From Melitaea cinxia (Eukaryota > Arthropoda > Insecta > Lepidoptera > Nymphalidae): a DNA stretch of 64,000 bases. A model generated the notes under the pieces. It ran no database searches. It was not told the DNA's origin and saw nothing but the letters and a program-made list of their open reading frames with translations. The stretch covers positions 10,354,508-10,418,507 of the forward strand of contig NC_059408.1 of NCBI RefSeq assembly GCF_905220565.1, read 5' to 3'. How positions within the stretch are numbered: the first letter of the stretch is position 1; each line of letters opens with the position of its first letter. A program made the translations under genes and the position numbers. Below are positions 23,054-34,424 of the stretch, piece by piece.

Positions 23054-23925
23054 GTGGGGAAAATCCATCATGGATACCCTCCAGCGCGGGGGCGCCAGAG
23101 GGTTATGTCAGACTCCTACTGACTAAAAACCACCACGTGTGAGCAGTCATCCGCCTGGGTGGGGCGAGAGGGGTCGCGCTAGCATTCGCCACCTCGCCTC
23201 AGCGGTGGGCCCGGACAAAGCTTCTGGGCCCCGGCATGATGGTGGGGTGACCTCGCTCACAACAAGGCCACCCCTCAGACGTATGGGGTCGTGTCGTCCG
23301 GCCGGCCGAAGTCCCCCGACTATCGGCCGCCGACCCCACTATTACGAAGGGGGGAGGAGGTGGGCAAACCGCCTTCTCCTTGCCCCCGTACGTCTGCGCC
23401 GGAGTGGGCCAGCAGAGGCGTCTTCCTCTCTGGCCCGCTCCGCGGTCTCCTTCTGCGTCATTACCTCTTCGCAGAAGGAGACCACCGCCTGCCACGATCT
23501 CTCGCTGTCAAGCATGGCCTTTACGACACTCGGCAGCGAGAGATCCCGTCCGAGAACCGCTGAAAGCGTGCGCCGCTGCGGTTCCCAAGTGGCGCACGCC
23601 TCCAGCGTGTGGAGCGCCGTATCTTCTGGCGCTCCACACTCGTGGCAGGCTGGAGTCGCCTCCCGTCTCGCGATTTGGTGCAGGTACTTACCGAAGCACC
23701 CATGTCCGGAAAGCACCTGCACCAGACGGAAGGTCAGCGGCCCGAACCGCCGCCTCACCCACTTCCGGAGGACCGGCTTCACTGCGTCCACCGTCCACTG
23801 CCCGGGGACTGGCGAAGCCAAGTCCTCCGTCCACCGCCGCAACAGGGTGTCCTGTGCCAGCCTCTGCATGCGTGTGAGCTCCTCCCACGTAGGAGACTCC
23901 CCCCGGGATCTCCTCGCCGCCACAA
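22991..23925 (-). mobile_element. 5'-truncated R1-like LINE with very long poly(A) and target-site duplication
   Basis: TCCGGCTTAATCCCT is present at 22977-22991 and 23926-23940. Between them a T run of about 60 nt (the poly(A) tail of a minus-strand element) is followed by GC-rich coding sequence of an ORF2 C-terminus. The precise duplication, long pure tail and open coding frame indicate a recent insertion. Confidence 0.9.
23342..23923 (-). pseudogene. R1-like ORF2 C-terminal fragment
   Basis: Open for 193 codons but with no endonuclease or RT. It carries the C-terminal zinc-binding region CHECGAPEDTALHTLEAC with downstream EPQRRTLSAVLGRDLS, typical of the tail of R1-clade ORF2. It ends with an Arg-rich segment before the stop. 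The rest of ORF2 was never copied (5' truncation), so it is non-functional by itself. Confidence 0.85.
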
Positions 23926-24195
23926 TCCGGCTTAATCCCTAACTCAAGCGTGCGCAAAGTTTTACAACAAAAACAATATTAACTAAAAAGGCATTCATTT
24001 GATGCTAGACGTCTTTAACTAGATACTTGTAGTATTACGATTAAGCCTGTAACAGTCCACTGCTGGGTAATGCTCAGTGGGCACTGCACATGCATTGATG
24101 TTGTTTTGCAATATTTGTAATGTTACTTTTATAAAATAGTAAATTAGTTTATACTTACTATTCAATAATAAATTTGGTGTAAAAATGATGAATGT

Positions 24196-24545
24196 GGACG
24201 CCGCGTTGGCGCAGCGGTTACAGCCATGGATTGTACCTGTTGTGCTGGCGGTTGCGGATTCGATCCCCGCACATGACAAACATTTGTATTGGCCATACAG
24301 GCGTTTGCCGTGGTCTGGGTGTTTGTGCCGACCTTGTGGGTCTCCCCACCGTGCCTCGGAGAGCACGTTAAGCCGTCGGTCCTGGTTGTTATCATGTACA
24401 CCTGATAGCGATCGTTACTCATAGTAGGGAATATATCCGCCAACCCGCATTGGAGCAGCGTGGTGGGTTATGCTCTGATCCTTCTCCTACATGGGGAAAG
24501 AGGCCTATGCCCAGTAGTGGGATATTACAGGCTGAAGCGAAAAAT
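24196..24545 (+). mobile_element. tRNA-derived SINE
   Basis: An RNA polymerase III promoter is visible: an A-box-like TTGGCGCAGCGG (about 24208) and a B-box-like GCGGATTCGATCC (about 24250). The tRNA-like head is followed by a conserved body ending AAAGAGGCCTATGCCCAG and GGGATATTACAGGCTGAAG. A 5'-truncated copy is at 40735-40935 and a fragment near 20830. SINEs depend on a partner LINE for movement. Confidence 0.8.
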
Positions 24546-24841
24546 GATTTAATTTATGAACGCATATTGCTAGGTGATAAATTTTTGATGTGCAATTAAA
24601 ATTATCCCTATCTATAATATCATGCTTGTCGTTTGCTCATTCGAGAGTTTTTTATTTATGTCTGATGAAGATGAGATAACAATCTGTCTGTATGAGAGAT
24701 TGTTATTTATGTCTAAGTGTTAGTTGACTATGAAAGTTTCAAAACTTTCATATATTTTTAGTGTCTTATAGTCTTAATCTCACACGGAGAAAGAGGCCAG
24801 AGGAATTACAATGTTGGATGTGTGATCGAAAATATTAAATA

Positions 24842-25036
24842 CTAGCATTCCGCCCCAGCTTCGCACGGGTATTTTACAAAAAATTCAAAAAAAATTTTTT
24901 GACCATATAATAATAGTCTATGTCACTCGCAGATAGTGTAGCTTCCCAACATTGAAAGAATTTTTCAAATCCGTTTTTCGGAGCCTTTTCAATGTAAACA
25001 AACATCAATCTTTCCTCTTCATAATATTAGTATAGA
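24842..25036 (-). mobile_element. Non-autonomous Helitron
   Basis: On the minus strand it starts TCTATACTAATATTATGAAG and ends with a GC-rich hairpin (CCCGTGCGAAGCTGGGGCGG) then CTAG before T. Confidence 0.75.
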
Positions 25037-25104
25037 TCAACTATAATTATAGCAATCTTTAATTTTGTGTCTTGTTTTGCTTTCTTTTAAATTATTATTA
25101 TTTA

Positions 25105-25279
25105 CTAGCTGCCCTGACGTTCTGTCAAAAATTAATAGTAGAAATTACTTTTTTTTACTTTTTTATATTTAAACCTTCCGTGGTCATTAAGGAACATACA
25201 AAAAAACAAATTAGCCGAATTGGTCGAGCCATTCTTGAGTTATGCGCTTAGCAATATTCATTTTTAGTGATATATTAGA
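25105..25279 (-). mobile_element. Non-autonomous Helitron
   Basis: Inverted relative of the element at 19938-20112: minus strand starts TCTAATATATCACTAAAAAT and ends GGGCAGCTAG before T. Confidence 0.75.
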
Positions 25280-25616
25280 TGGACCTTACTCCAACTTACT
25301 CCACATTTGAATGTAGGTAATGTGAAATAATTGCGAAACATGTGGCTACAAATCGGTGCGCTGATTCTGCGTAATAATTATGTCTATATACTGCGTTTCC
25401 TGTATGCGTCTCTTTCATGTCCCTTAGGACAAGATACAGTTTTAGGTGTTTAGGTTGAAATTAAAGATTTACCTTTTCCATAAACCTAAATAAATATTTA
25501 AGATATTTACGTTACTATCAATATAATCTCATAAAAATAAAGAAATTAATTTGGTTTATTATACAAAGAAATATATTATATGTACCTATTTTTTTATCCT
25601 TTGTATCACCTTGACA

Positions 25617-25960
25617 TGTTTTGTGGCATGGCATTAAAGAATATAGTCACCCCCTATCTTCCCGTGGGTGTCGTAAGAAGCGACTAAGGGATAAAACAGT
25701 TCCACTACAACCTTGGAACATAAAAGCCGACCAATGGCGAGTTAACCATCCAACTGCTGGTTTTGAAATACACAGGCCGAAGACGGGCAGCAGCGTCTTC
25801 GGTGCGACAAAGTCAGCCCTGCGGTCACCAACCCACCTGCCCAGCGTGGTGACTATGGCCAAAACACATGAGTTCACGCCAAAAATGGTGTGAACTTCTG
25901 GAGGCCTATGTCCAGCAGTGGACTGTGATAGGCTGAAATGATGATGATGGTGATTATGAT
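25617..25960 (+). repeat. (GAT)n-tailed retroposon, copy 1
   Basis: It shares about 300 bp with 33507-33780 and 37669-38013 (both inverted), including GAAGACGGGCAGCAGCGTCTTCGG and CAGCGTGGTGACTATGG-like words. It ends GTGGACTGTGATAGGCTGAA followed by (GAT)n. ORFs across it are not conserved between copies, so I regard it as non-coding. The tail suggests retroposition by an RTE-type LINE (inference). Confidence 0.7.
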
Positions 25961-26245
25961 GATCACCTTGAGAGAGTATCTCTTGCTCAATTTCAGTACA
26001 AAGTAGACTAACCGGGTCGAGATGCTATAGATCCACTATCCACACTATTACGGAGAACCTTGTAGACCAGAAAACATACACCACCCTGCGATTGCGATGC
26101 TTCCTTCCTTGAAGTAGAATAGGTGGCCTGATTCCAAGGTAAAACAATAAAAACGTTAATAAAAAAAATCTAGACAGATTTAAAATCTGTATCTTAATGT
26201 CTATACCTAAAAGCGAATTAGAAGCAATCCAATTTAATTTTTTTT

Positions 26246-27725
26246 AACCAACTTCAAAAAAGGAGCAGTTTACTCAATTCAACCGTATATATATTATGTA
26301 TGTTCTTATTATCTTATGTATCTTCATATACAGGGTGGCCGATCACTTGACGTCATAAAAAAAATTTAGGTCCGGTATGTTGTGGGGTATCCGAATCACC
26401 CCCATGTATGTTACGCGATTTTTTATAGTTTAGGAGTTATGAATTTTTTTCGATTTTATGAGAAATTTCGACTTGACCATCTTAAAAAATTTCTAAAAAA
26501 AAAAGCAAAAATTTTTTTAGGGTTTTATTTTTTGCAACTGAATTCGCATAAGTTATACTTTTATGCATAAAATAATCAGCTTCGTCGCTTTGATGAAAGT
26601 TATGAAAATGTTGGCCTAAAGTCAAAAATCTACGTTCCGTGAATTAGGACTTAAATTTTCAACTTTAAATTAAAAATCTAAACAGGTGACCTTATGATTT
26701 CTTAGTTAGTCGTAAAAATGCGCCAGACTCTCAGCTTTCATAATAATAATAAAAAAGCCGTACTTAATATGGAAAATTTGGCTAAAATCGGTCTTCAAAG
26801 ACAGCAAGGTGGAGAATTCTTAAAATTAGCCTATTGATTAAAAAAATTTTTTTATCATTCCTAAGGCTAATTAATGATTAGAAAATGCTGGAAACCTATT
26901 TTGTTGGTTGGATAAGAAAAGTTTTAGGCTTTTAAGTAAGAACGAGATCATAATGTTACAATCATTTAATATTTTTAAAATTTATAATAAATGTTCAACG
27001 TGGCCACCTTCAGCAGCAATGAAATAACGAATGGTGACACAAGTAGCAGTAAACACAATGTGAGCACAACTGAGATCAGTAACTAACGAACTAGCTTTGA
27101 TCGGTTGCGATCGGCCTCTTTGCCACCGAGAGTGAGGGAGATAGCAATATAGTTTCTTATTCTTTCAGCCCATTGTTATTGCAAGTAAAATTTGTCGTTT
27201 TTTTCGACGGTATAGAATGTGTATTGTTTCTGGAACTGGAACTGGAAAATTCATAACTCCTAAACTATAAAAAATCGCGTAACATACATGGGGGTGATTC
27301 GGATACCCCACAACATACCGGACCTAAATTTTTTTTTATGACGTCAAATGATCGGCCATCCTGTATAAATTTATATAACATGTATGGGGATAACTTCGTC
27401 GTTTATGAACCGATTTTGATAATTCTTTTTTTTTGGTTCAAAGTAGATATCTTAAGTGATGATGGGATCCCAGGAAATCGAGGAAAACCCTCTAAAATCC
27501 GCGTAGCTTTTTACTGGGTGTACCGATTTTGATGATTTTTAATTTAATCGAAAGCCGATGTTTATCATGTGGTCACATTTAAATCTTATCGAGATTTGAT
27601 TACAACTTTTAGAGTAATCTTTGATAATGCGTATTTACTTGACTATTTGTTCGTCTACCTACGTTGTATTACTTGTCGATGTAATTGAAGTCCGTTTATT
27701 TTCTTTTGCCAGCAAACACAATTAT
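26246..27725 (+). repeat. 'ACCGACTTC' repeat, copy 5, split by a mariner-type MITE
   Basis: The left end (AACCAACTTCAAAAAAGG) lies at 26246-26328 and the right part resumes after 27364 and ends at CAAACACAATTATT. The 1033-bp element between them inserted at a TA. Confidence 0.75.
26331..27363. mobile_element. Tc1/mariner-type MITE with about 117-bp terminal inverted repeats
   Basis: The left end CAGGGTGGCCGATCACTTGA and right end (reverse complement CAGGATGGCCGATCATTTGA) extend as near-identical inverted repeats for about 117 bp. A TA lies on both sides (26329-26330 and 27364-27365). A minus-strand segment at about 26980-27055 ends FIAAEGGHVEHLL-stop, resembling the C-terminus of a mariner-family transposase. 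The element is therefore probably an internally deleted derivative. Confidence 0.85.
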
Positions 27726-28085
27726 TCTCATTATTGTTTTAATGTACAATGTAATAATTTGTCGTTTTGTACATCATATTAATTGTCCCACTTCTTACCT
27801 GTACCTCACTAGTCACTACGCAAATGTTGTTTGCAACTAAGGGTGGAGTTCACCGACTTTTAAAACGGCTGTTTATCATTTAAACAACTGATTAAATCAT
27901 TTTTAATGTTCACCATACGTTAACCAGTGTTTAGAGCCCTTAAACAGCTGATTACTATAACCGAGCTCTACAGCATTGTTTAACCGTCCATTAATGTCAT
28001 ATTCGGACATCTGCTCAACAGATTGTGATTTTACAACAGTTGCAACATTACGTTATTAGTTTAAAGTTTTTGTTAATAGATAAAC

Positions 28086-29497
28086 ATGCAGTCAGTTTTC
28101 AATTTTAATGTACTAATTGATAACTATCAAGATCACTACTTAGGCCTTCTTGAAAATCTAGAAGATATAGAGACCAAAACAAGGCGACCTAGAGTATTTC
28201 AAATGCGTCGTAATTATTACGAAGAATACGATGAGGAATCATTTAAAACTAGATTCCGTTTGTCAAAACCTTCTGCACTGAACGTACTTCAACTAATAGA
28301 AAATAAATTAGAATTCCCGAACGATAAGTAAGTAACCACTATTATTTATAAACAACCTTTATTAAAAAAGGGGTAAAATTGTGTGTAAGTTCTATCAACT
28401 CACAGCCTCACATAGAATAATATTTATTATGTTGTTTGTTATTAAGTCTTAAGTTCAATATCGCATAAGCTAGTCATTAAAAAATGCAATGTGTGCATTT
28501 AACAAATAGTTGGAAATAATTGAACAAATGCGGTTTTTTAATATTTACTCATAAATTTCCAATTTTAGATATTAAAATGTTTAAATATTTAATTAATCTT
28601 TTACTTTATTGTAGGAATAATTCCCTGGCACCTATAAATCAGTTACTATTGACTTTGAGGTACTATGCAACTGGATGTCATCAACTGACCATGGGTGATT
28701 TTTCTGGAGTCAGTCGACCAACAGCTAATCGTGTCATCCACCGAGTAACTGCAGCAATAGCCTCCCTGAGTCGTGATTACATCAAGTTTCCACATACTGA
28801 TACAGATATTAGAAAAACCCAACTAGAATTTTACAATATAGCCAGATTTCCAAAAGTTGTAGGTGCATTGGATTGCACTCATATAAAGATAATATCACCA
28901 GGAGGAAGCCATGCAGAAACCTTCAGAAATAGAAAAGGCTATATGTCAATTAATGTGCAAGCTATATGTAATGCCCAATTGTTATTAACAGACCTAGTTG
29001 TTAGGTGGCCAGGAAGTACTCATGATGAACGAATATTCAGTGCATCTAGAAGACATGCTATGTTTGAATTGGGAATGTATGGTGATTCAGTACTTGTTGC
29101 AGACAGTGGGTACATGAACAGAAATTATTTGATGATGCCATTAGATAGAGTTTCTACATCAGCAGAATTTTTATATAATGAATCCCAAATCAGGACACGT
29201 AACCCAGTTGAAAGGTTATTTGGAATTTGGAAAAGGCGCTTTCCAGTGTTAGCCCTAGGAATTAGGGTAAACTTGAAAAATGCGCCACCTATTATAGTAG
29301 CTACTGGTGTATTACACAACATCCTACAAATGAGAGGAGATCAAATGCCTTTAGACGACCTGAGTTTAGACTTGCCAGCACCATGGGAAGAAATATTACA
29401 CCAGGGAAGAATACAGCGTTCTATAGATAATAATGTTAGAGATTTAAATCCCAGCAGGAGATCATTAATAACAAATTATTACCAAAGTCTTGTTTAA
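28086..29497 (+). CDS. Harbinger transposase (HARBI1-like nuclease), two exons
   Basis: Join 28086-28327 with 28615-29497. The donor is GTAAGT at 28328, the acceptor TTGTAG ends at 28614, and the frame is kept across the junction. The product is 374 residues. A helix-turn-helix (DFSGVSRPTANRVIHRV) precedes the catalytic DDE triad: Asp in GALDCTH (about 167), Asp in VLVADSGY (about 244) and Glu in NPVERLFGIWK (about 280). GSTHDERIF between them is typical of the family. No stop or frameshift was found, so this enzyme could be functional. It normally needs the Myb-like partner for nuclear import and DNA binding, which here is frameshifted. Confidence 0.93.
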
Positions 29498-29627
29498 AAG
29501 TATGTAATTTATGTAACAACAAATAAATAAAATATAATACCAACAAATAAAATAATTTTTGTCCTTATCCCTGAACATTTTTATTATCAATACAATATAC
29601 ATGTAGGTATAACACCTAAAAAAATAA

Positions 29628-31112
29628 CTAACTATTCATAACCTTTTGGGTCTTTATTTCTTCTTGCTTTAATTGTTCCTTCAAAATAGCCAATCTAATT
29701 TGGGCTTCCTTCTCAGCATTTTCTTGTAATATTTTTATTAATTTAATTTTTTCTTTTACCAATTCATCACTCAAGCAATTAATTTTAGGTCTTCTTCTTT
29801 TTAAGTAGCTTTCTTCACTTTGTCTAGATACTTTAAGATTACTTGATACTGGTGTTTTTAGATTCTTTGGAGTCCATGAGTTCCAGGTATCATTATCACT
29901 GTCCTGCACACAAAAAATACCAAAATTAATCACTGTCACAAATTCTAATTATTAGTAAATGAACAAAAATTAGACTTCATCTGGTTGCTATTATTATTTT
30001 AGCACTGGGACTGCATGAAAGACTACTGTACTATAATGTATATAATGTATGTATGTATATAATGGTATGATGATTCATTTCTAATAAACTTAGAGTCAAC
30101 TTACATTCTTTTCTTTCAATAAACTCTTTGCAATGTTTTCCTGTAAGAAAAATTTAAAAACAAGTTAGAATTGAAAACATGTGAGTACAATACAATAGTA
30201 AAATATTACAACTTATATATATTTTCAACTCACATTATCCTCTTTTAATATGTCTGCATAATCAGAGTCGCCTTCTATTACATGAACTTTTTCATTCTGA
30301 TCCGTTGTGTTTACTTCTATAATTTCCTGTTAATACATTATTTATTTGTCAAAATGGGTGTAATATTTGTTTTAATATATTTATATATGTATTATTTCTA
30401 TGTATATTTATATATATAAAAAATATATAGTTATAACAGTCGGCTATTACTTGTAACACAAGCATTAAGTTGCTTACCATAGGAACAAACGACCGTGTGT
30501 GTATGTTGTAAGATATTTATTTATTATTAAAAAATACAACAATTTTATATGCAGAATTTGACAATCATGTGGGAACTCAAATAGTGGGAAATTATCAGAC
30601 TTGAACACACAATATTGGATAAAACTAAGTACTTACACTGAATGTAGCACTGTCGGTGTCAAAATCACTTGGGATTCCCTTTAGTGCTGGTCCTAATATA
30701 GCCTCAACTATTGTAGACTCGGTATTAGATGGTGGTGGTGTTGGCGGTTTTCCACCACCTACAATACACAAACATACAAAAAAGCATGATATGTAATATC
30801 CTTAATGATAAGTCGGTACCTAATATAAGACGTGAATTGTTATTGTACATACCAGTCATAAATAGCTTTTTCTTCTTGTCTGCTCGGTCTTTTTTGGTCT
30901 GCCTTTTAATATTTTCCCAGCAACATTTTAAGACTGTATGGGTTCTATGACAAATCCTCTGCTAGACGGATCCACCCTTGCAACTTAGTGGAATTTGTGG
31001 TGGCATCGGTGCGCTTATTTTCAACTACATTTTGGTATTTTAACACTAACTCCGTTAAAATACGCTTTTCATCACTTGAAAAATTGTTTGTTCTCTTTTT
31101 TAAAGCTGCCAT
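29628..31112 (-). pseudogene. Harbinger Myb/SANT-like DNA-binding protein, five exons, frameshifted
   Basis: Exons on the minus strand: 31112-30853, 30758-30637, 30326-30234, 30140-30105, 29903-29628, all with GT/AG borders and matching phases. Exon 1 encodes a Myb/SANT-like domain (FSSDEKRILTELVLKYQNV, GWIRLAE, then CCWENIKRQTKKDRADKKKK). Later exons give a Pro-rich linker, an acidic region and a C-terminal coiled coil (EKIKLIKILQENAEKEAQIR). In exon 1, at about 30945-30955, the frame shifts by one base and an immediate stop follows, so the DNA-binding domain is split. It belongs to the accessory protein class that includes NAIF1-like domesticated genes. Confidence 0.85.
30432..30530 (+). 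repeat. LINE or SINE 3'-end fragment inside the Harbinger
   Basis: It matches the inverted fragment at 8112-8225 (CAGTCGGCTATTAC, ACAAGCATTAAGTTGCTTAC, ACGACCGTGTGTGT) and ends with a TATTTATTTATT run. It sits in an intron of the Myb-like gene. Confidence 0.6.
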
Positions 31113-32439
31113 TTTTCAAGTAAACCGTAATTTAAAAATTAAACAACAAAACAAAATAATAATCAACACAGAGAATGTAAGCACGTGCATAGAAATAATA
31201 ATAAAAAATATTTGACAATGACATCGCCGTGAGGTTATTACCTATCCAAATTGGACACTACATTCTAACGTAACAGTTTCCAATGCGTTTTCGAACTTCT
31301 CAAGTTGAAAGCGTTTTATTTTATGCTACTAACTATAGATGTCACCAAAACTCGTGTCGACTAAATAAAACTATGTGACTTCCCTAATGAGTAGACTTAT
31401 AGCATTCGTTCATTAGTGGTTCATTCACTCTGAGCGTATGGTGATTGCCTGATTTAGTAACCACGGTTAAAATATTCGTGGTGAACAGTGAATACTTGAC
31501 CGGGTGTATAACCGATGTTTAGGAATTCATCGGCTGATTACTTAAACATTGTTTAAATGATAGTCGGTGAACTCCACCCTAAATGTAACAAATATCTTAA
31601 CGGCCATTCTCCGATTAGCAAATTTTTCGTATCCGGGCTTGTTTAAACCGTAATATCATCATATTCAATCATGCACTTTTTTATATATTTTAGATAGCAT
31701 CCGTACCTAGCTGTAAAAGAAATATTGGCTTCTGTTTTAAGTAATTAAGACGAAATTAATTTAACTTATGTTCAAAAAACCTCTGTTCTCTAATTACCGT
31801 GGCGTGTCCGCACACCAATTTAATCTTAAAACTTGCTTGTAATTTTTATAGCGTATAGATTTACTTTGATCCATTCAACGTTTTAAACGATATTAAGCAG
31901 CGTGTATCGCATAACAAAATATCAACTCAATAGAACCAGTCTACAAATAATTATTATGAAGTAATCGTATGTCCAATGGAAACTTCTAATTACCGTAACA
32001 TCTGCTGTTCTCGAGTGCACATCCCTAAATAAAAGTATTTGGCACATTACTACCGTACGCATCGCGTCTCCTCAGTATGTGCCGAGGTCCATCAGCAGTT
32101 GTATGACTCTCATGTTAGTGTACCGCCAATGAAGCACGTGAGTATATAATTACCGTAGCCTTGGTTAAAAACTTTTCTAATTACCGTTGTTCTTATTTTA
32201 ATACTAGATTTTTAAGATAGACCCAAGTTGATCATGTAAATGAAGACAGTACTTTGGCCTCCGTACGTTGTAATAAGCTAGAATTTGTATACTGTGTCGG
32301 TTTTAAACATTTTTATGAAAATTTATCGTTTTCTAATTACCGTATACTAATTACCATATGTTTATAATTACCGTTGTATGAAAAAGTAATACTTGTTTAC
32401 CGCGGTTTTCGTAGATTATTATTATTACTGTCCGTAAAT

Positions 32440-33370
32440 ATGTCTATATTCATCAAATTATTTAATTTATAAGATAGGAAAACCTAAAAAGACCAAAGAG
32501 GAAGTTAAAGAAAATAGAAGGCTTGCCGCGCGACAATGCCGAGAACGAATTAAAAATGCCCCTTTTTGTATTAGCAATCAAAAAAAAAAATAAAGGAGAA
32601 AGAAGGGTACAATAAAAAAATAAAAAAATACTGCCTATCTGCGAAATGTCACCAAAAGCCGGAAGAAAACTCAAAAAAGAAGTAGAGAAAATTTCAGAGC
32701 TTACTATAAAAGACAAAAGGAAAAGGGAAAATTGAAAACAATCGAGGAAGAAGTGACCTTAGATATAGAGGTGCTTGATAACAATATAACAGATCCTCTT
32801 GAAACTTTGTCACACCACATCTCAATGATTTATGATACTCGCTGCGCTAAAAAGTACACTAAAAGAGTACAAAATTGTCCCGAAAATCCCAAATCAAAAA
32901 AAGAAGATAATCAGCAAGACGAAATTTTTCTGCAGTCGACTTCTTTTGAAAAAGAATTAGTTCCCTTGAAAAAGACACCAAATTTTAAACCTTCTTTAAC
33001 TACATCAACGCCGCGTCTAGTGCTCTGTCATCATCTTCTACTGAAAGTATGTTATTTTATTATTAATTAATAATGAGCATTTGACCGAAAATAAAGATAC
33101 AAGTGTAAATATTACGGAACGAGCGTCTTCCTTGTGTTCAACACCAACTTCACCAACTTCACCATCTCCAAAGATAACTGTCGAGAAACCGATACGTAAA
33201 AAAATCTCACTCTTATTGTTATTTAGAAGGCATGTATAGAAAACAAATAAAGAAATGTCATATTTGAGACAAAACAATAGAGCTAAGAAGAGCAAAAGAA
33301 AAGTACAGGAAGCAAGCATTAAGACTGAAATATAAAACACGCTACATCCAAAACCAAAACAAAGTCATGA
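32440..33370 (+). pseudogene. Broken ORF of the TTAA element: basic, coiled-coil-like protein
   Basis: In three frames the sequence reads Lys/Arg-rich segments: KKTKEEVKENRRLAARQCRER (about 32480), KKILPICEMSPKAGRK (about 32625), an acidic stretch (about 32735) and ELRRAKEKYRKQALRLKYK (about 33270). The first resembles a bZIP-type basic region (one residue longer in spacing), and the last a coiled coil. Stops and shifts separate all of them. I recognise no DDE transposase here; it may be lost or never encoded. Confidence 0.5.
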
Positions 33371-33506
33371 TAAAGAAATAGAACCAAAGTATTTACATAA
33401 TAATAATATAGGGACTACTGTAGAGAAAACCAAACAAGACGTCCAAATTTTTGTAGAGCAAGATGAGAACAGTCGCATTTGTCCTGGCAAGAGAGAATAT
33501 ATTTCA

Positions 33507-33780
33507 AGAAAAACGTGGTGTGAACTCATGTGTCTTGTCTTGCCCATAGTCACCACGCTGGGCAGGTGGGTTGGAGACCGTAGGGCTGGCTTTGTTGCAC
33601 CTAAGACGCTGCTGCCCGTCTTCGGCCTGTGTATTTCAAAACCAGTAGTTGGATGACTATCCCGCCATCGGTCGGCACTTCCAAGTTCCAGGGTGGTAGT
33701 GGAACTGTGTAATCCCTTAGTCGCCTCTTACGATACTCACGGGAAGAGAGGGAGTGGCTATATTCTTACTGCCGTAACCA
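33507..33780 (-). repeat. (GAT)n-type retroposon, copy 2 (tail missing)
   Basis: Inverted copy of the repeat at 25617, from GGTGTGAACTCATGTG to GCCGTAACCACACAGC. The (GAT)n end is absent. It is inserted in the TTAA element just left of its last TAATTACCGT motifs. Confidence 0.65.
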
Positions 33781-34019
33781 CACAGCATATTTTCTAATTA
33801 CCGTTACATTAAATATAAACATTTTCTAATTACCATAACCATAATTTTTTTAAGTCTCATTATCTAGAAAACCACAATTAACTGGTACATGCCAAATTAA
33901 TTATTGAATTCGTATTTTTGATTTGTTTCATATTTTAATGTGTTTAAGTCAAATCAGTGAAAAATAAAAAACGTCACGGTAATTAGGCAAAGAACGCCGA
34001 ATTGGAGAATGACCGTTAA

Positions 34020-34424
34020 AAGCTAAATTATATTCGGATGCGTTTATCTTTATACGTTTGCTTGCTGAACGGTACACATTTCTTTCAACGCCAAATATTT
34101 CCAAATGATCGCGAAAATAAGTATATTTACTTTGAAAGCAAGACGCGTTGATACGTTTAGTAGCGGCTTCCGTTCAGATTTCGCGTGTTAATAAAATATT
34201 ATTACTCCATTTTAAGACCCTCATAACAAACGCGCGAAAATACCACAATGAAGTGACACTTTCAACGAAAATGTAATTTTAGTTACAATTTGCTAACAAT
34301 GTAACATTATGAAAAATTAATGATCGGTGTGATACTTTGAAATAACGATCGAAATATCAGGCGAGAATATACAAAAAAAGGATGCTTTAGACCACGCGAC
34401 TAAAGTAAAACTTTCTATTGTCAC
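34020..34424. other. Unassigned spacer
   Basis: AT-rich sequence with no coding or repeat signal recognised. Confidence 0.35.

Larger units (their letters stand above)
27841..31579 (+). mobile_element. Complete PIF/Harbinger DNA transposon
   Basis: Terminal inverted repeats begin GGGTGGAGTTCACCGACT at both ends and are flanked by the 3-bp duplication TAA (27838-27840, 31580-31582), the standard target of this superfamily. Inside are the two expected genes in opposite orientation: a nuclease-type transposase (plus) and a Myb/SANT-like DNA-binding protein (minus). Subterminal TTTAAACA words recur near both ends. The total is 3739 bp. Confidence 0.95.
31601..34015. mobile_element. TTAA-target DNA transposon with TAATTACCGT motif array (decayed)
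   Basis: TTAA flanks both ends (31597-31600, 34016-34019). Terminal inverted repeats are CGGCCATTCTCCGATT on the left and CGGTCATTCTCCAATT from the right (14 of 16 identical). TTAA targeting is the mark of piggyBac-type elements, but these termini do not begin with the usual C run, so the superfamily is open. Near the ends the 10-mer TAATTACCGT (or ...CAT) occurs about ten times, in inverted orientation near the right end. The interior holds remnants of a basic protein and a later (GAT)n-type insertion. Confidence 0.72.

Noticed and set aside
23139..23942. 267-codon plus-strand ORF
   Set aside because: Antisense of the R1-like ORF2 fragment; GC-rich codons leave all frames open.
25621..25893. 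90-codon ORF, with similar ORFs at 37614-37907
   Set aside because: Lies in a non-coding (GAT)n-tailed repeat; the frame is not kept between copies.
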